Source: a bacterium (GTDB lineage Bacteria; Electryoneota; RPQS01). From it: a stretch of 64,000 nucleotides of DNA. How positions within the stretch are numbered: position 1 is the stretch's first letter; each line of letters begins with the position of its first letter. The notes beneath the pieces are model-generated. The model saw only the letters and a list, made by a program, of their open reading frames with translations, had not been told where the DNA came from and searched no databases. The DNA is taken from contig JADJEH010000001.1 of assembly GCA_016702305.1 (NCBI GenBank), positions 806,001-870,000 on the forward strand, given 5' to 3'. Positions 17,272 to 25,595 of this stretch are shown here, one piece after another. The translations under genes and the position numbers were made by a program.

Positions 17272-18534
17272 TTACCCTTCTTTGCGGAACTCCGGTTTGG
17301 CAACGATCAGAGAAGAATTATGCCCGCCAAAGCCGAAGGCGTTGGACATGGCCACCGGCACCGGACGGGTGACGGCGACGTTGGGTGTAACAAACAAATC
17401 ACAGGCCGGGTCCTGATTCTCAACATTGATTGTCGGCGGAATCAGGTCGTTCTTCGTGGCCAGGATTGTGGCAATCGCCTCAATCGCTCCTGCCGCGCCG
17501 AGCGTGTGGCCGGTCATGGATTTCGTGGAAGACACGGCGAGTTTTTCGGCTTGCGCGCCAAAAACCGAGCGAATTGCGCGGATTTCGGTAGGGTCACCGA
17601 CATCGGTTGATGTGCCGTGTGCATTGATGTAAACGATGGACTCGCGATGAATTCCCGAGTCCTTGAGCGCGGCTTCCATGGCCCGACGGGCGCCGTCGCC
17701 GTCTACGTGAGGAGCCGTAATGTGGAAGGCATCGCCACTCGCACCGGCGCCGAGAATCTCGGCGTGAATGGTGGCACCACGATTCACCGCGGATTCGAAG
17801 CTCTCCAGAACCAGCACGCCAGAACCTTCTCCGATCACGAAACCGTCGCGGTCCGAGTCAAACGGACGGCTGGCCTTTTCGGGAGCATCGTTGCGCGTGG
17901 ACAGTGCCTTCATGGCGTTGAAGCCGCCCACGCCAAGATGCGTGATTGCGGCTTCTGTACCGCCTGCCAGTATCACATCGGCCTCGCCGGCCTGAATCAA
18001 TCGTGTAGCGATATGAATCGAGTGGCCGGCCGTGGCGCAAGCTGAGATGACCGCGAAGTTCGGTCCGCCCAGACCGTATTGAATCGAGATCTGACCCGAG
18101 ACGATGTCCGAAATCATCATCGGCACGAAGAACGGGCTGATGCGCTTTGGCCCGCGTTCGAGGTAGACTTTGACCTGTTCTTCAAACAGATCAATTCCGC
18201 CGATGCCTGAGCCGATAATCACGCCGATGCGCGTCTTGTCCACAGGCGAATCCGCGCCGATAAGTCCGGCATCCGTTAACGCCTGATGCGCCGCCGAAAT
18301 ACCGAATTGCGTGAATCGCTGGAAACGGCGAGCCTCTTTGGGATCCATGAGGTCACCGATTGCAAAGCCTTTGACCTCGCAGGCGAATTTCGTGACGAAC
18401 TCCGCCGGATCAAATAGCGTGATCGGAGCGGCGCCGGAACGACCGTGCGTGATCGCGTCCCAGAAACTCGCTACGTCGTTGCCGACCGGTGTGACAACGC
18501 CTAAACCGGTGACGACAACTCGCTGTCTTGCCAT
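17272..18534 (-). CDS. fabF: 3-oxoacyl-ACP synthase II
   Basis: Condenses malonyl-ACP with acyl-ACP in chain elongation. The 420 residues carry the KAS II triad: Cys166 in ISACATAGHS, His306 in YINAHGTSTDVGDP and His343 in TKSMTGHTLGAAG. It follows acpP by 14 nt and precedes rnc by 8 nt. The alanine after the active-site ACAT (usually Ser or Gly) is the only small deviation seen. It acts in the cytoplasm with the acyl carrier protein from the next gene upstream. Confidence 0.97.
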   Translation of the reverse strand: MARQRVVVTGLGVVTPVGNDVASFWDAITHGRSGAAPITLFDPAEFVTKFACEVKGFAIGDLMDPKEARRFQRFTQFGISAAHQALTDAGLIGADSPVDKTRIGVIIGSGIGGIDLFEEQVKVYLERGPKRISPFFVPMMISDIVSGQISIQYGLGGPNFAVISACATAGHSIHIATRLIQAGEADVILAGGTEAAITHLGVGGFNAMKALSTRNDAPEKASRPFDSDRDGFVIGEGSGVLVLESFESAVNRGATIHAEILGAGASGDAFHITAPHVDGDGARRAMEAALKDSGIHRESIVYINAHGTSTDVGDPTEIRAIRSVFGAQAEKLAVSSTKSMTGHTLGAAGAIEAIATILATKNDLIPPTINVENQDPACDLFVTPNVAVTRPVPVAMSNAFGFGGHNSSLIVAKPEFRKEG

Positions 18535-18548
18535 AGTTAGAGGGAGGT

Positions 18549-18794
18549 TTAGGCGTTCGCCGAGGACTTGCTCTTCAGGTAGCTCAACGCGTCGCCGACG
18601 GACTTCATCGTCTCAGCATCCTGATCCGGAATCTCAAGGCCGAATTCTTCTTCGAATGCCATGACCAGTTCGACGAGATCGAGGGAGTCCGCGCCGAGGT
18701 CCTCGACGAAGCTGGCGTTGTCGGTCACGCTGGCCAAATCCACCTGCAGGCGATCGGCGATAATCTTCTTGATCTTGCTTTCCATTTCGGACAT
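18549..18794 (-). CDS. acpP: Acyl carrier protein
   Basis: An 81-residue acidic four-helix protein with the phosphopantetheine attachment site GADSLDLVEL (Ser37). It carries growing acyl chains for FabF, FabG, FabD and FabH, encoded on both sides, and for PlsX. The start is the ATG at 18794, with GGAGG 8 nt upstream; a TTG at 18800 is less likely. A 45-nt gap separates it from fabG, long enough for processing but without a clear promoter. Confidence 0.97.
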   Translation of the reverse strand: MSEMESKIKKIIADRLQVDLASVTDNASFVEDLGADSLDLVELVMAFEEEFGLEIPDQDAETMKSVGDALSYLKSKSSANA

Positions 18795-18839
18795 GTTCAA
18801 GGCCTCCGGTTGAAAGAATCGAACGGTTTGTTCATTTTG

Positions 18840-19589
18840 CTACATATGCATGCCGCCATCCACGACCAGAACCTGACCGGTTACATAGTCGGAATCGGCG
18901 GATGCGAGGAATGCGCAGACTTGCGCGATATCTTCGGGTTTTCCAAGGTACTTTAACGGAATGACAGACATGTACGCGGAGCGCGTTTCGTCAGTCAGGC
19001 CGTGCGTCATTTCGGTCTCAATGAAGCCCGGTGCGACGGCGTTGGCGCGTATGCCACGGCCCGCAAGCTCTTTCGCCACGGACTTGGTGAAGCCAATCAG
19101 GCCGGCTTTCGACGCGGAGTAGTTCGCCTGGCCTGCATTGCCCATCACACCGACGACGGATGCCATGTTGATAATCTTGCCGTAGCGCGCCTTCATCATC
19201 GGCTTCGTGGCCGCTTGCGTACAGACAAATGCACCGGTCAAGTTGACGGTCAGGACTTTCTCCCAGTCGGCCAGCGACATGCGCATTAACAATCCGTCGC
19301 GCGTGATGCCGGCGTTGTTGACGAGGATGGTCAGTCCGCCAAGTTCGTCCACGGCCCGTTGTACAAACGCCGTGGCGCCGTCGCGATCCGTAACGTCGAG
19401 CACTTGCTGTATCACTCGCACGCCGCACTCAGCGGCAAGTTCCCGAGCGGTTTGTTCAAGATCAGGGGCTAACACATCCGTTAGAGCCAAATCCGCGCCA
19501 TCTGTTGCGAGTCGGCGTGCAATGGACTTACCAATGCCACGTGCCGCTCCCGTTATCCAGGCGACTTTGCCACTTAGTGGTTTACTCAC
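18840..19589 (-). CDS. fabG: 3-oxoacyl-ACP reductase
   Basis: NADPH-dependent reduction of 3-oxoacyl-ACP. From a GTG at 19589 the product is 249 residues. It has the nucleotide-binding motif TGAARGIG (13-20), NNAG (91-94), catalytic Ser144, and YSASK with Tyr157 and Lys161. The frame continues upstream to 19757, but that part lies in fabD and is not FabG-like. The GTG overlaps the fabD TGA by 4 nt (GTGA), which fixes the start well. It is second in order of use after FabH and FabF condensation. Confidence 0.96.
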   Translation of the reverse strand: MSKPLSGKVAWITGAARGIGKSIARRLATDGADLALTDVLAPDLEQTARELAAECGVRVIQQVLDVTDRDGATAFVQRAVDELGGLTILVNNAGITRDGLLMRMSLADWEKVLTVNLTGAFVCTQAATKPMMKARYGKIINMASVVGVMGNAGQANYSASKAGLIGFTKSVAKELAGRGIRANAVAPGFIETEMTHGLTDETRSAYMSVIPLKYLGKPEDIAQVCAFLASADSDYVTGQVLVVDGGMHM

Positions 19590-20527
19590 GCGGTTGCCCC
19601 CGTCCGAAGTGCGTCTAATTCTCCTGCGGTGCCCACTGTTTGTCCAACCGCGCCGTTGACGGTCCGCTTCAGCAATCCACTCAAAACGTTGCCCGGACCC
19701 AGCTCCAGCCAGCGCGTCGGCGCGTGTTCTTGCATGGCGAGCAGTCCTTCGGTCCAACGGACGGGCGATAGAAGCTGTTCAGACAGTTTGACGCGAATGC
19801 CGGCCGCATCGGAGTGCGCGAGCCCGCTAACGTTTGAGGTAACCGGCACAAGCGGAGTGTTGATCGCGGCCCGCTTCAAGGCGTCGTCCAACTTATCGGC
19901 GGCGGATGCCATCAGCGGTGAATGAAACGCTCCCGAGACGACCAGTTTGCGCACCAGTTTGGCACCGGCTGCCTTGCAGAGCTCCATAGCCTTCTCCACG
20001 GCGGGGACTTCGCCGGATATTACCAACTGGCCCGGCGAATTGTAATTGGCCGGGACCACGATGCCGATTGAGGCTAGGCCTTGACAAATCTCTTCGACCT
20101 TGGCGTTGTCAAGTCCGACGATGGCGGCCATCGTGCCCGGGCGCTCCTCGCCGGCCGATTGCATCGCGGCGGCGCGCACCTTGACCAATTCCAGTCCCGT
20201 CTCAAAGCTAAACGCGCCCGCCGATGCCAATGCGGAATACTCGCCTAAGCTGTGGCCCGCAGCAATCTGCGGAGTAATATTATGCTCGGCGAGAAGTTCG
20301 GCGACGATGACGGAATGCACATAGAGTGCGGGTTGTGTCACGCGCGTTTGGCGCAGTTCGTCTTCCGGTCCATCGAAACAAATCTTCGCCAGATCGAACC
20401 CGAGGATCTCGTTGGCCAGCGCAAAGCGCCGCTTGACGTGATCATAACGATCGAACAGGTCACGGGCCATGCCAACAGTTTGCGAACCCTGTCCGGCGCA
20501 CAGAAATGCAGTCTTATGTCCGCTCAA
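19586..20527 (-). CDS. fabD: Malonyl-CoA:ACP transacylase
   Basis: Loads malonyl groups onto ACP. The product starts at a TTG at 20527 (MSGHKTAFLCAGQGSQ), giving 313 residues; the longer open frame to 20584 lies in fabH. The active-site GHSLGEYSAL holds Ser93, and the GAFHSPLM segment holds the catalytic His. AGQGSQ near the start is the family N-terminal motif. It sits 19 nt after the fabH stop and overlaps fabG by 4 nt. A rare start codon in a housekeeping gene is in keeping with other genes here. Confidence 0.95.
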   Translation of the reverse strand: MSGHKTAFLCAGQGSQTVGMARDLFDRYDHVKRRFALANEILGFDLAKICFDGPEDELRQTRVTQPALYVHSVIVAELLAEHNITPQIAAGHSLGEYSALASAGAFSFETGLELVKVRAAAMQSAGEERPGTMAAIVGLDNAKVEEICQGLASIGIVVPANYNSPGQLVISGEVPAVEKAMELCKAAGAKLVRKLVVSGAFHSPLMASAADKLDDALKRAAINTPLVPVTSNVSGLAHSDAAGIRVKLSEQLLSPVRWTEGLLAMQEHAPTRWLELGPGNVLSGLLKRTVNGAVGQTVGTAGELDALRTGATA

Positions 20528-20546
20528 AATCCAGTTCCGTTGTGAT

Positions 20547-21542
20547 TCAAAACCGTACCACCATGCCGCCCCACGTGAAACCACCGCCGAAGACGACCGA
20601 AAGCATAACCTGCCCGTCCTTGAGCTTGCCTTCCTTGCGCGCTTCGTACATCGCCAGGGGGACCGACGCCGAAGAAGTGTTGCCGTATTTGTGAATGTTC
20701 AGGAACACCTGTTCCATCGGCAATCCCATGCGCTCGGCCGTCGCTTGAATGATGCGCAGGTTGGCCTGATGCGGAATCAACCAATCAATGTCGGCCGGTT
20801 CCAGCCCCGCCTTTTTCACCGATTCGGCGGCCGTCCGTTCCAACATCCGCACGGCATGTTTGAACACCTCGTTGCCATTCATGTACATGAATGCATTCGT
20901 ATTGGGCTTACCATCAGCTTTGGCCGCCGTTCCATGGCCGACAGAATAGAGTAGTTCAGTATGTGCGCCGTTTGAACCGATTATCGCCGACATAATGCCG
21001 CGATCATCCGTCGTTTCAGTAACGACAGCCGCGCCGGCCGCGTCACCAAACAGAACGCAGGTTGAACGGTCATCCCAATTGATCATTGGCGTGAGCATCT
21101 CGGTGCCGATAACCAGAACATTCTTGGCCCGCTTGGCGGCGATCAAAGTGTCTGCGTTATACATCGAGAAAACAAAGCCGCTGCACGTCGCACTGACGTC
21201 CCACGCCGCCGCTTTCTTGGCGCCGATGGCTTCCTGAACAAAGACCGAGGTTGCCGGAAAACGCATGTCGCCAGAGATCGTGCCGATGATGATCGCATCG
21301 AGTTCGCCGGCTTCCATTTGCGCATCCTCAAGCGCTTCCCGAGCGGCACGAATGCAGAAGTCCGAGGTCTTCTCTTCCGGCTTCTTGATACGTCGTTCGC
21401 GGATTCCCGTGCGCGTTGTGATCCACTCGTCGGACGTGTCCACCATGCGTTCCAAATCGGCGTTCGTCAACACGCCATCCGGAATTCCGATTCCCAATCC
21501 GGCTATCCGCGAAACAGGCTTGACGCCCTTACTCATCGTCAT
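20547..21542 (-). CDS. fabH: 3-oxoacyl-ACP synthase III
   Basis: Starts fatty-acid synthesis by condensing an acyl-CoA with malonyl-ACP. The 331 residues carry the KAS III triad: Cys120 in SATCSGFVFSMYN, His in LIPHQANLRI and Asn in YGNTSSASVP. Two ATGs lie close together (21542 and 21536), both overlapping the end of plsX by 8-14 nt, which suggests coupled translation. The order plsX-fabH-fabD-fabG-acpP-fabF is the widespread bacterial one. Confidence 0.97.
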   Translation of the reverse strand: MTMSKGVKPVSRIAGLGIGIPDGVLTNADLERMVDTSDEWITTRTGIRERRIKKPEEKTSDFCIRAAREALEDAQMEAGELDAIIIGTISGDMRFPATSVFVQEAIGAKKAAAWDVSATCSGFVFSMYNADTLIAAKRAKNVLVIGTEMLTPMINWDDRSTCVLFGDAAGAAVVTETTDDRGIMSAIIGSNGAHTELLYSVGHGTAAKADGKPNTNAFMYMNGNEVFKHAVRMLERTAAESVKKAGLEPADIDWLIPHQANLRIIQATAERMGLPMEQVFLNIHKYGNTSSASVPLAMYEARKEGKLKDGQVMLSVVFGGGFTWGGMVVRF

Positions 21543-22596
21543 TATCCTCTACTTCAAGCTCGTCGCGCTTCTCGGTTCGGCCTTTGTAACGCGCCATCCC
21601 GCGGGCGAGCATGCCGGCGTCGAAATGCTCCACGCCGCCGCTTAGTGCTCCGGGCAAGTTGCGCTGAACCATATTACGCGCTTCGCGAATCGCGTTCTTG
21701 ATCGCCTTAACCGGAGATCCGCCATGACAGATAATTGAGACACCGTTCACGCCCAGCAACGGAACCCCACCAATTTCGGAGTAGTCATACTCGCGGGCAA
21801 GCTGCGCTAACGCTTGCGACGGCGGATTCGATCCGTTGGAACCAGCCATGCGGGCCATAAACGTGTGAAAAATTGACTCACTCAGTTTCAAGACGACGTT
21901 GCCCACGAAACCGTCGCAGACGACGACGTCGGCCTTGTTCTGAAAAATGTCGCGCCCTTCAATGTTCCCAATGAAATTCAGACCGCTCTGCTCAAGCAAA
22001 TAGTGCGTGGCCAGCACCAGTTCATTCCCCTTGGTCTTCTCTTCACCAATGGACAATAACGCAATGCGCGGCGCTTCCATGCCCATGAGCAATTCCATGT
22101 ATGTCGCGCCCATAATCGCAAACTGCAGCAGGTTAATCGGTTTGCAATCGGTATTCGCGCCGACATCCAGCAGAATGGAAAAGCGGCCTCCACCCTGCGG
22201 GAAGAGCCCGCCAATGGTCGGACGGCGAACACCTTTGATCAAACCAAGCTTCAGATAGCTGGCCGCCATTTGCACGCCGGTATGGCCGGCGGACACAATG
22301 GCCGCAGCTTCACCGGATTGGTGTGCATCAATCGCCATCAGCAGCGAGCTGTGGGGCTTCGAGCGCACGACTTTACCCGGCGAGTCGGTCATCTCGATGA
22401 CTTCGGGAGCATGGACAACGCGCAAACGGCCGTCGTCCGTGGTGCGGTTTAGACGGCCAAGTTCCGTGCGCAACGCGGCTTCTGGGCCAAACAGTGTGAC
22501 CTTGACATCGGGCAATTCATCTGTCGCCAGACAAGCAGCCTCGACGGGCACGCGCGGGGCGTGATCGCCCCCCATTGCATCCAGGGCTATGACCAT
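21529..22596 (-). CDS. plsX: Phosphate acyltransferase PlsX
   Basis: Makes acyl-phosphate from acyl-ACP for phospholipid synthesis. The product starts MVIALDAMGGDHAP at an ATG at 22596, giving 355 residues; a TTG at 22605 is also possible. The N-terminal DAMGGDHAP and internal LLDVGANTDCKP and DVVVCDGFVGNVVLK motifs are diagnostic. It lies 21 nt after rpmF and overlaps fabH. It links fatty-acid synthesis to membrane lipid formation. It ends in a short acidic tail (DELEVEDNDDE). Confidence 0.96.
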   Translation of the reverse strand: MVIALDAMGGDHAPRVPVEAACLATDELPDVKVTLFGPEAALRTELGRLNRTTDDGRLRVVHAPEVIEMTDSPGKVVRSKPHSSLLMAIDAHQSGEAAAIVSAGHTGVQMAASYLKLGLIKGVRRPTIGGLFPQGGGRFSILLDVGANTDCKPINLLQFAIMGATYMELLMGMEAPRIALLSIGEEKTKGNELVLATHYLLEQSGLNFIGNIEGRDIFQNKADVVVCDGFVGNVVLKLSESIFHTFMARMAGSNGSNPPSQALAQLAREYDYSEIGGVPLLGVNGVSIICHGGSPVKAIKNAIREARNMVQRNLPGALSGGVEHFDAGMLARGMARYKGRTEKRDELEVEDNDDE

Positions 22597-22617
22597 GGAC
22601 GACAAGAGTAGTTGCGG

Positions 22618-22800
22618 TTAGCTGTTCTTAACGGGAAGGACAAAACGGCCATTGTAGTAGCCGCAGGACGGGCAGACACGGTGGGGCGCAATCGTGGCCT
22701 TGCAATTCGAGCACGTCGCCAACGCCGGGCCGCTCAGGTTGAAGTTGGCACGGCGGCGGTCACGGCGTGACTTGCCGACGCGTCGTTTCGGTACTGGCAT
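22618..22800 (-). CDS. rpmF: 50S ribosomal protein L32
   Basis: A 60-residue basic ribosomal protein beginning MPVPKRRVGKSRRDRRR, with a four-cysteine zinc site CSNC ... CPSCG (residues 33-49). This is the cysteine-containing (C+) form of L32. It follows DUF177 by 32 nt and precedes plsX, the usual DUF177-rpmF-plsX order. It has a normal length. Confidence 0.97.
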   Translation of the reverse strand: MPVPKRRVGKSRRDRRRANFNLSGPALATCSNCKATIAPHRVCPSCGYYNGRFVLPVKNS

Positions 22801-22832
22801 GTTAGGTTTCCGTTTCTATGGTTAATGAAAAA

Positions 22833-23291
22833 CTAATTCGTCGGGCAATTACACGGGCCGTCGTTGAGATTGGCGCCGCAATTCACGCATAGACCCAGGC
22901 AGTCTTCGCTGCACAGATGGCGGCCTGTGAAGGCCAGGATTAAGAAGTCGCGCACGTCTGAAGACAGGTCGAGTTCGACCGTGCCTTGCCGGACGTACGT
23001 GATGTCATCGTCGTCAACGGGCTCGCCACCCGGGGGCTGACCCATGACAAAAAGCAGCGGATTCTCAGTCTCAATCGAGATCGTTGTCTCGCTGAGGCAG
23101 CGATCGCAGTCCGCAATGGCTGTCGTGGCCAGCTTAATCCGCAAATCAAAATACGGATCATGCCGATCCAGCCGGGCCTTGACATGAATCGGCTCAGGAA
23201 ACTCGGCGGGACTCAGGTCCAGTTCCGAGGGCTTCAGGTCTTCAATGATCTCGTGAATCCCGTTGGGATAGCTGGGCAAATGTATCTTCAC
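22833..23291 (-). CDS. DUF177 (YceD-type) protein
   Basis: Members of this family are linked to ribosome assembly and rRNA accumulation and usually precede rpmF. From a GTG at 23291 the product is 152 residues. It carries the family signature CDRCLSE in the middle and a cysteine-rich end (CSEDCLGLCVNCGANLN and CNC). The frame is open to 23369, but the promoter at 23313-23341 lies in that part, so the extension cannot be translated from it. The leader is only about 15 nt and shows no Shine-Dalgarno. Confidence 0.85.
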   Translation of the reverse strand: MKIHLPSYPNGIHEIIEDLKPSELDLSPAEFPEPIHVKARLDRHDPYFDLRIKLATTAIADCDRCLSETTISIETENPLLFVMGQPPGGEPVDDDDITYVRQGTVELDLSSDVRDFLILAFTGRHLCSEDCLGLCVNCGANLNDGPCNCPTN

Positions 23292-23312
23292 GGCAGGAGA
23301 ACTGAAGTAATA

Positions 23313-23341
23313 AAGATAACAAGACTTTGGGTGAATATCAA
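23313..23341 (-). promoter_or_regulatory. Sigma70-type promoter of the DUF177-rpmF-plsX-fab operon
   Basis: Minus strand: -35 TTGATA (23341-23336), a 17-nt spacer and -10 TATCTT (23318-23313). Transcription would start near 23306, about 15 nt before the GTG of DUF177. It lies in the 137-nt gap after the BFN gene and points into the fatty-acid operon. Both hexamers differ from consensus at one or two positions. Confidence 0.65.
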
Positions 23342-23428
23342 GCCACAAAACCGCTACAAAAGAGTCCAATATCCTGAATCTAAGCGTAATATCCTAATAA
23401 ACTTAGAATCCGACCGCGGCGGAGGGGA

Positions 23429-24010
23429 TCACTTTGGTTCTTCAGGCGACCCGGGAGCGTCATCGGTCTCGGGGTCCGTCAACCTGGTTTCCAAAGAATG
23501 TATATGGTCGCGGATTTTGGCCGCCTCTTCATAGGCTTCCATTTCCACGCACTCCTTGAGCTTCTGATGCAGGTAGGCAATCTGTTCAACGATGGAGCGA
23601 TTGACCGGTTCGTTACTGACTGCCGCTCCATCCATGACCTTCTTCGATACAGAGATCGCGGACTTCGTTTTCAGCGCAAGCGCGATGGCATCCGACGGGC
23701 GCGCATCAATGCGTCGAATCTCGCCATTGGCGATCTTCATCTCGACTTCAGCGTAAAAAGTATTGTCACGCAAGTCGCATATGGTCGTGCCGCGGACCTC
23801 AATGCCGCTCTCCAGCAAGATCGCCGCGAAGAGGTCGTAGGTCATCGGGCGCGCGTACTCCAGTCCCTGCAACAGAAGCGAAATGCTCTGTGCTTCCGCA
23901 GCGCCAATAAAGATCGGAAGCCAGCGTTCGCCGTCCTTCTCCTTCAAGATCACCACATAGCCTTGATAAGGCGGGCAGACCGAAATTCCAATGACTTCTA
24001 CCAAAACCAT
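23429..24010 (-). CDS. Bifunctional nuclease family protein with UVR motif
   Basis: A 193-residue protein of the BFN (DUF151) family. The domain runs about 1-135, with MVLVEVIGISVCPPYQGYVV at the start and the family signature RPSDAIALALK. A linker and a C-terminal UVR-like helical hairpin follow (ECVEMEAYEEAAKIRDHI), the motif shared with UvrB and UvrC. The start is an ATG at 24010 with AAAGGAAAG upstream; the frame beyond it, to 24106, lies in the ANL gene. It probably acts on nucleic acid, but the activity is poorly defined in bacteria. Confidence 0.9.
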   Translation of the reverse strand: MVLVEVIGISVCPPYQGYVVILKEKDGERWLPIFIGAAEAQSISLLLQGLEYARPMTYDLFAAILLESGIEVRGTTICDLRDNTFYAEVEMKIANGEIRRIDARPSDAIALALKTKSAISVSKKVMDGAAVSNEPVNRSIVEQIAYLHQKLKECVEMEAYEEAAKIRDHIHSLETRLTDPETDDAPGSPEEPK

Positions 24011-24050
24011 GTTCTTTCCTTTTCGACGGTCGAATCCTGTAATGCGCCGA

Positions 24051-25595
24051 TTACTCGGCAGCCGCCTGCTGCTCAGCGGCCGGGTTCCGCCCTTCCGGCT
24101 CCGCATTCTTCGGAGTGTTCTTGGGCGCAGAGGTGCCGGGGATGCGCTTGAGTTTGCCGGTGGGAGTGTACGGCAGGGCGGGCACTATGGCCGCACGCTC
24201 CGGGTGCATGAAGCGGGGCAGTTTGTCGGTCAAGTGTGCCGCCACTTGATTGAGGTCAATCGAGCCGGCGCGCGGTAAGATCGCAGCATTGACTTCATGT
24301 TCAACTTCATCCGTCGGAACGCCATACACAAACGCCTCGGCAATCCCGTCCAGTCCGCGCAGGCCGTCTTCAACTGCCTTGGCTTCTACGAGAAAACCGC
24401 CGCGCGAAAAAACCGAGCGGTCACATCCAGCCAGATAAATGAAGTCATTGGCGTCGATTCGCCCCCAGTCCCCCGTCGCTTGTACCGTCCGCACAGGTTC
24501 ACCCTTCGCCTGAAAGGTCAGCGAGACGACCCGAACGGGCGATGGCGCGCCATTATATAATATGCGGCCCAACCTGTCAGCCGATGCCCGCTGATCTTCC
24601 AAGTCGTGGACCAACAGCTCAGCGCCGCCGATAGGTCTTCCGACCGATTCCGCCGGCCAAACGCCCGGCACTGAATTGACAGTCAAGAAGCCCGCCGCTT
24701 CCGTCGCGCTGTAGCCGCACCATACTGCGGCATCCGTGGCATTCGCCAGCATCTGCGCGTACTCTTCCGACAGATCGAAATCAGTGACCATCACCGCGGA
24801 TATTTTTGCTTTCACTCCCAGCAGCTTCTCAGCGTTCCAGGCTTGGCGATCAGAAGCTTGACACAGCAACAAGATACGTTGCGAGTCGAGCTTTCGAGTG
24901 ACTTTCGGCAGGAACTCGGCAGGATCATCAATCACCAACATACCACCTGCCGATAGTACGGCGCACAGCCCAAGCGCGAACGCCGGTGACTGTGCCAGGT
25001 TACCCGTGAACCAGAGCTCCGCGCCAGACTTCAGGCGCAACGCTTGGATCAGCGATTGAGCTTGCCAACCAATCGCCGCGCCGCTATGGTGATAAACTCT
25101 CGGCAGAGCGCAGGTGCCAGCGCTGTGCAGCAAGAAACCGCCCTCGGTCGTCGCGTCGGTCGCAGTAGACCGCCTGACGGTGCTTGCCGGACCAGTTTCT
25201 CCACTCCACTTGAGGTACGGTAGGCGTGACCGCACTGCCGAGGAGTCAAGGGCTGAACCTCCGAAGACGCCTTGGACGCGCAGGGCATCCATCAATTTGC
25301 AAAGCAGATCAAAATCCTGCCGAGGGTCAACGAGGAATGGGGCGACGCCTTCCGCCAAACAGGCGAGTATGACCGCAACACAACCTGGCGTGCGTTCACA
25401 GGCAACGGCCACAATTCCATCCGCCATGACCCCAGACGAAGCGAGATTTGCACGGACGGCGGAAACCTCTTCGGCCATGGCAGAAGCGCTGACCTTCTTG
25501 CCCTGATAGACCAGCAGCGGGCGGTCTGAACGCGGACTGAGGAGCTCGTCCACCCAACGTGCCGCCATAAATGTCTGTCCGGGTCCGCTGGTCAT
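24051..25595 (-). CDS. ANL-superfamily acyl-CoA/acyl-ACP synthetase-like enzyme
   Basis: A 514-residue adenylate-forming enzyme that should activate a carboxylic acid with ATP. The A5-type motif is YSATEAAGF, the hinge region contains ATGDWGRID, then SRGGFLVEAKAVED. The catalytic lysine of the C-terminal domain is in TPTGKLKR. The ATP-binding P-loop is degenerate (HSAGTCALPRV instead of the usual TSGTTGxPKG). A Pro/Glu/Ala-rich tail follows. The ATG overlaps the YifB stop by 4 nt. Nearby SPT-like and GNAT-like genes suggest it could supply acyl groups for sphingolipids; that is inference. Confidence 0.8.
   Translation of the reverse strand: MTSGPGQTFMAARWVDELLSPRSDRPLLVYQGKKVSASAMAEEVSAVRANLASSGVMADGIVAVACERTPGCVAVILACLAEGVAPFLVDPRQDFDLLCKLMDALRVQGVFGGSALDSSAVRSRLPYLKWSGETGPASTVRRSTATDATTEGGFLLHSAGTCALPRVYHHSGAAIGWQAQSLIQALRLKSGAELWFTGNLAQSPAFALGLCAVLSAGGMLVIDDPAEFLPKVTRKLDSQRILLLCQASDRQAWNAEKLLGVKAKISAVMVTDFDLSEEYAQMLANATDAAVWCGYSATEAAGFLTVNSVPGVWPAESVGRPIGGAELLVHDLEDQRASADRLGRILYNGAPSPVRVVSLTFQAKGEPVRTVQATGDWGRIDANDFIYLAGCDRSVFSRGGFLVEAKAVEDGLRGLDGIAEAFVYGVPTDEVEHEVNAAILPRAGSIDLNQVAAHLTDKLPRFMHPERAAIVPALPYTPTGKLKRIPGTSAPKNTPKNAEPEGRNPAAEQQAAAE

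Noticed and set aside
23370..23400. Two AATATCCT copies and similar GAATCTAAG/CTTAGAATC segments
   Set aside because: Short, imperfect and not placed like an operator of the promoter; no regulator can be named.
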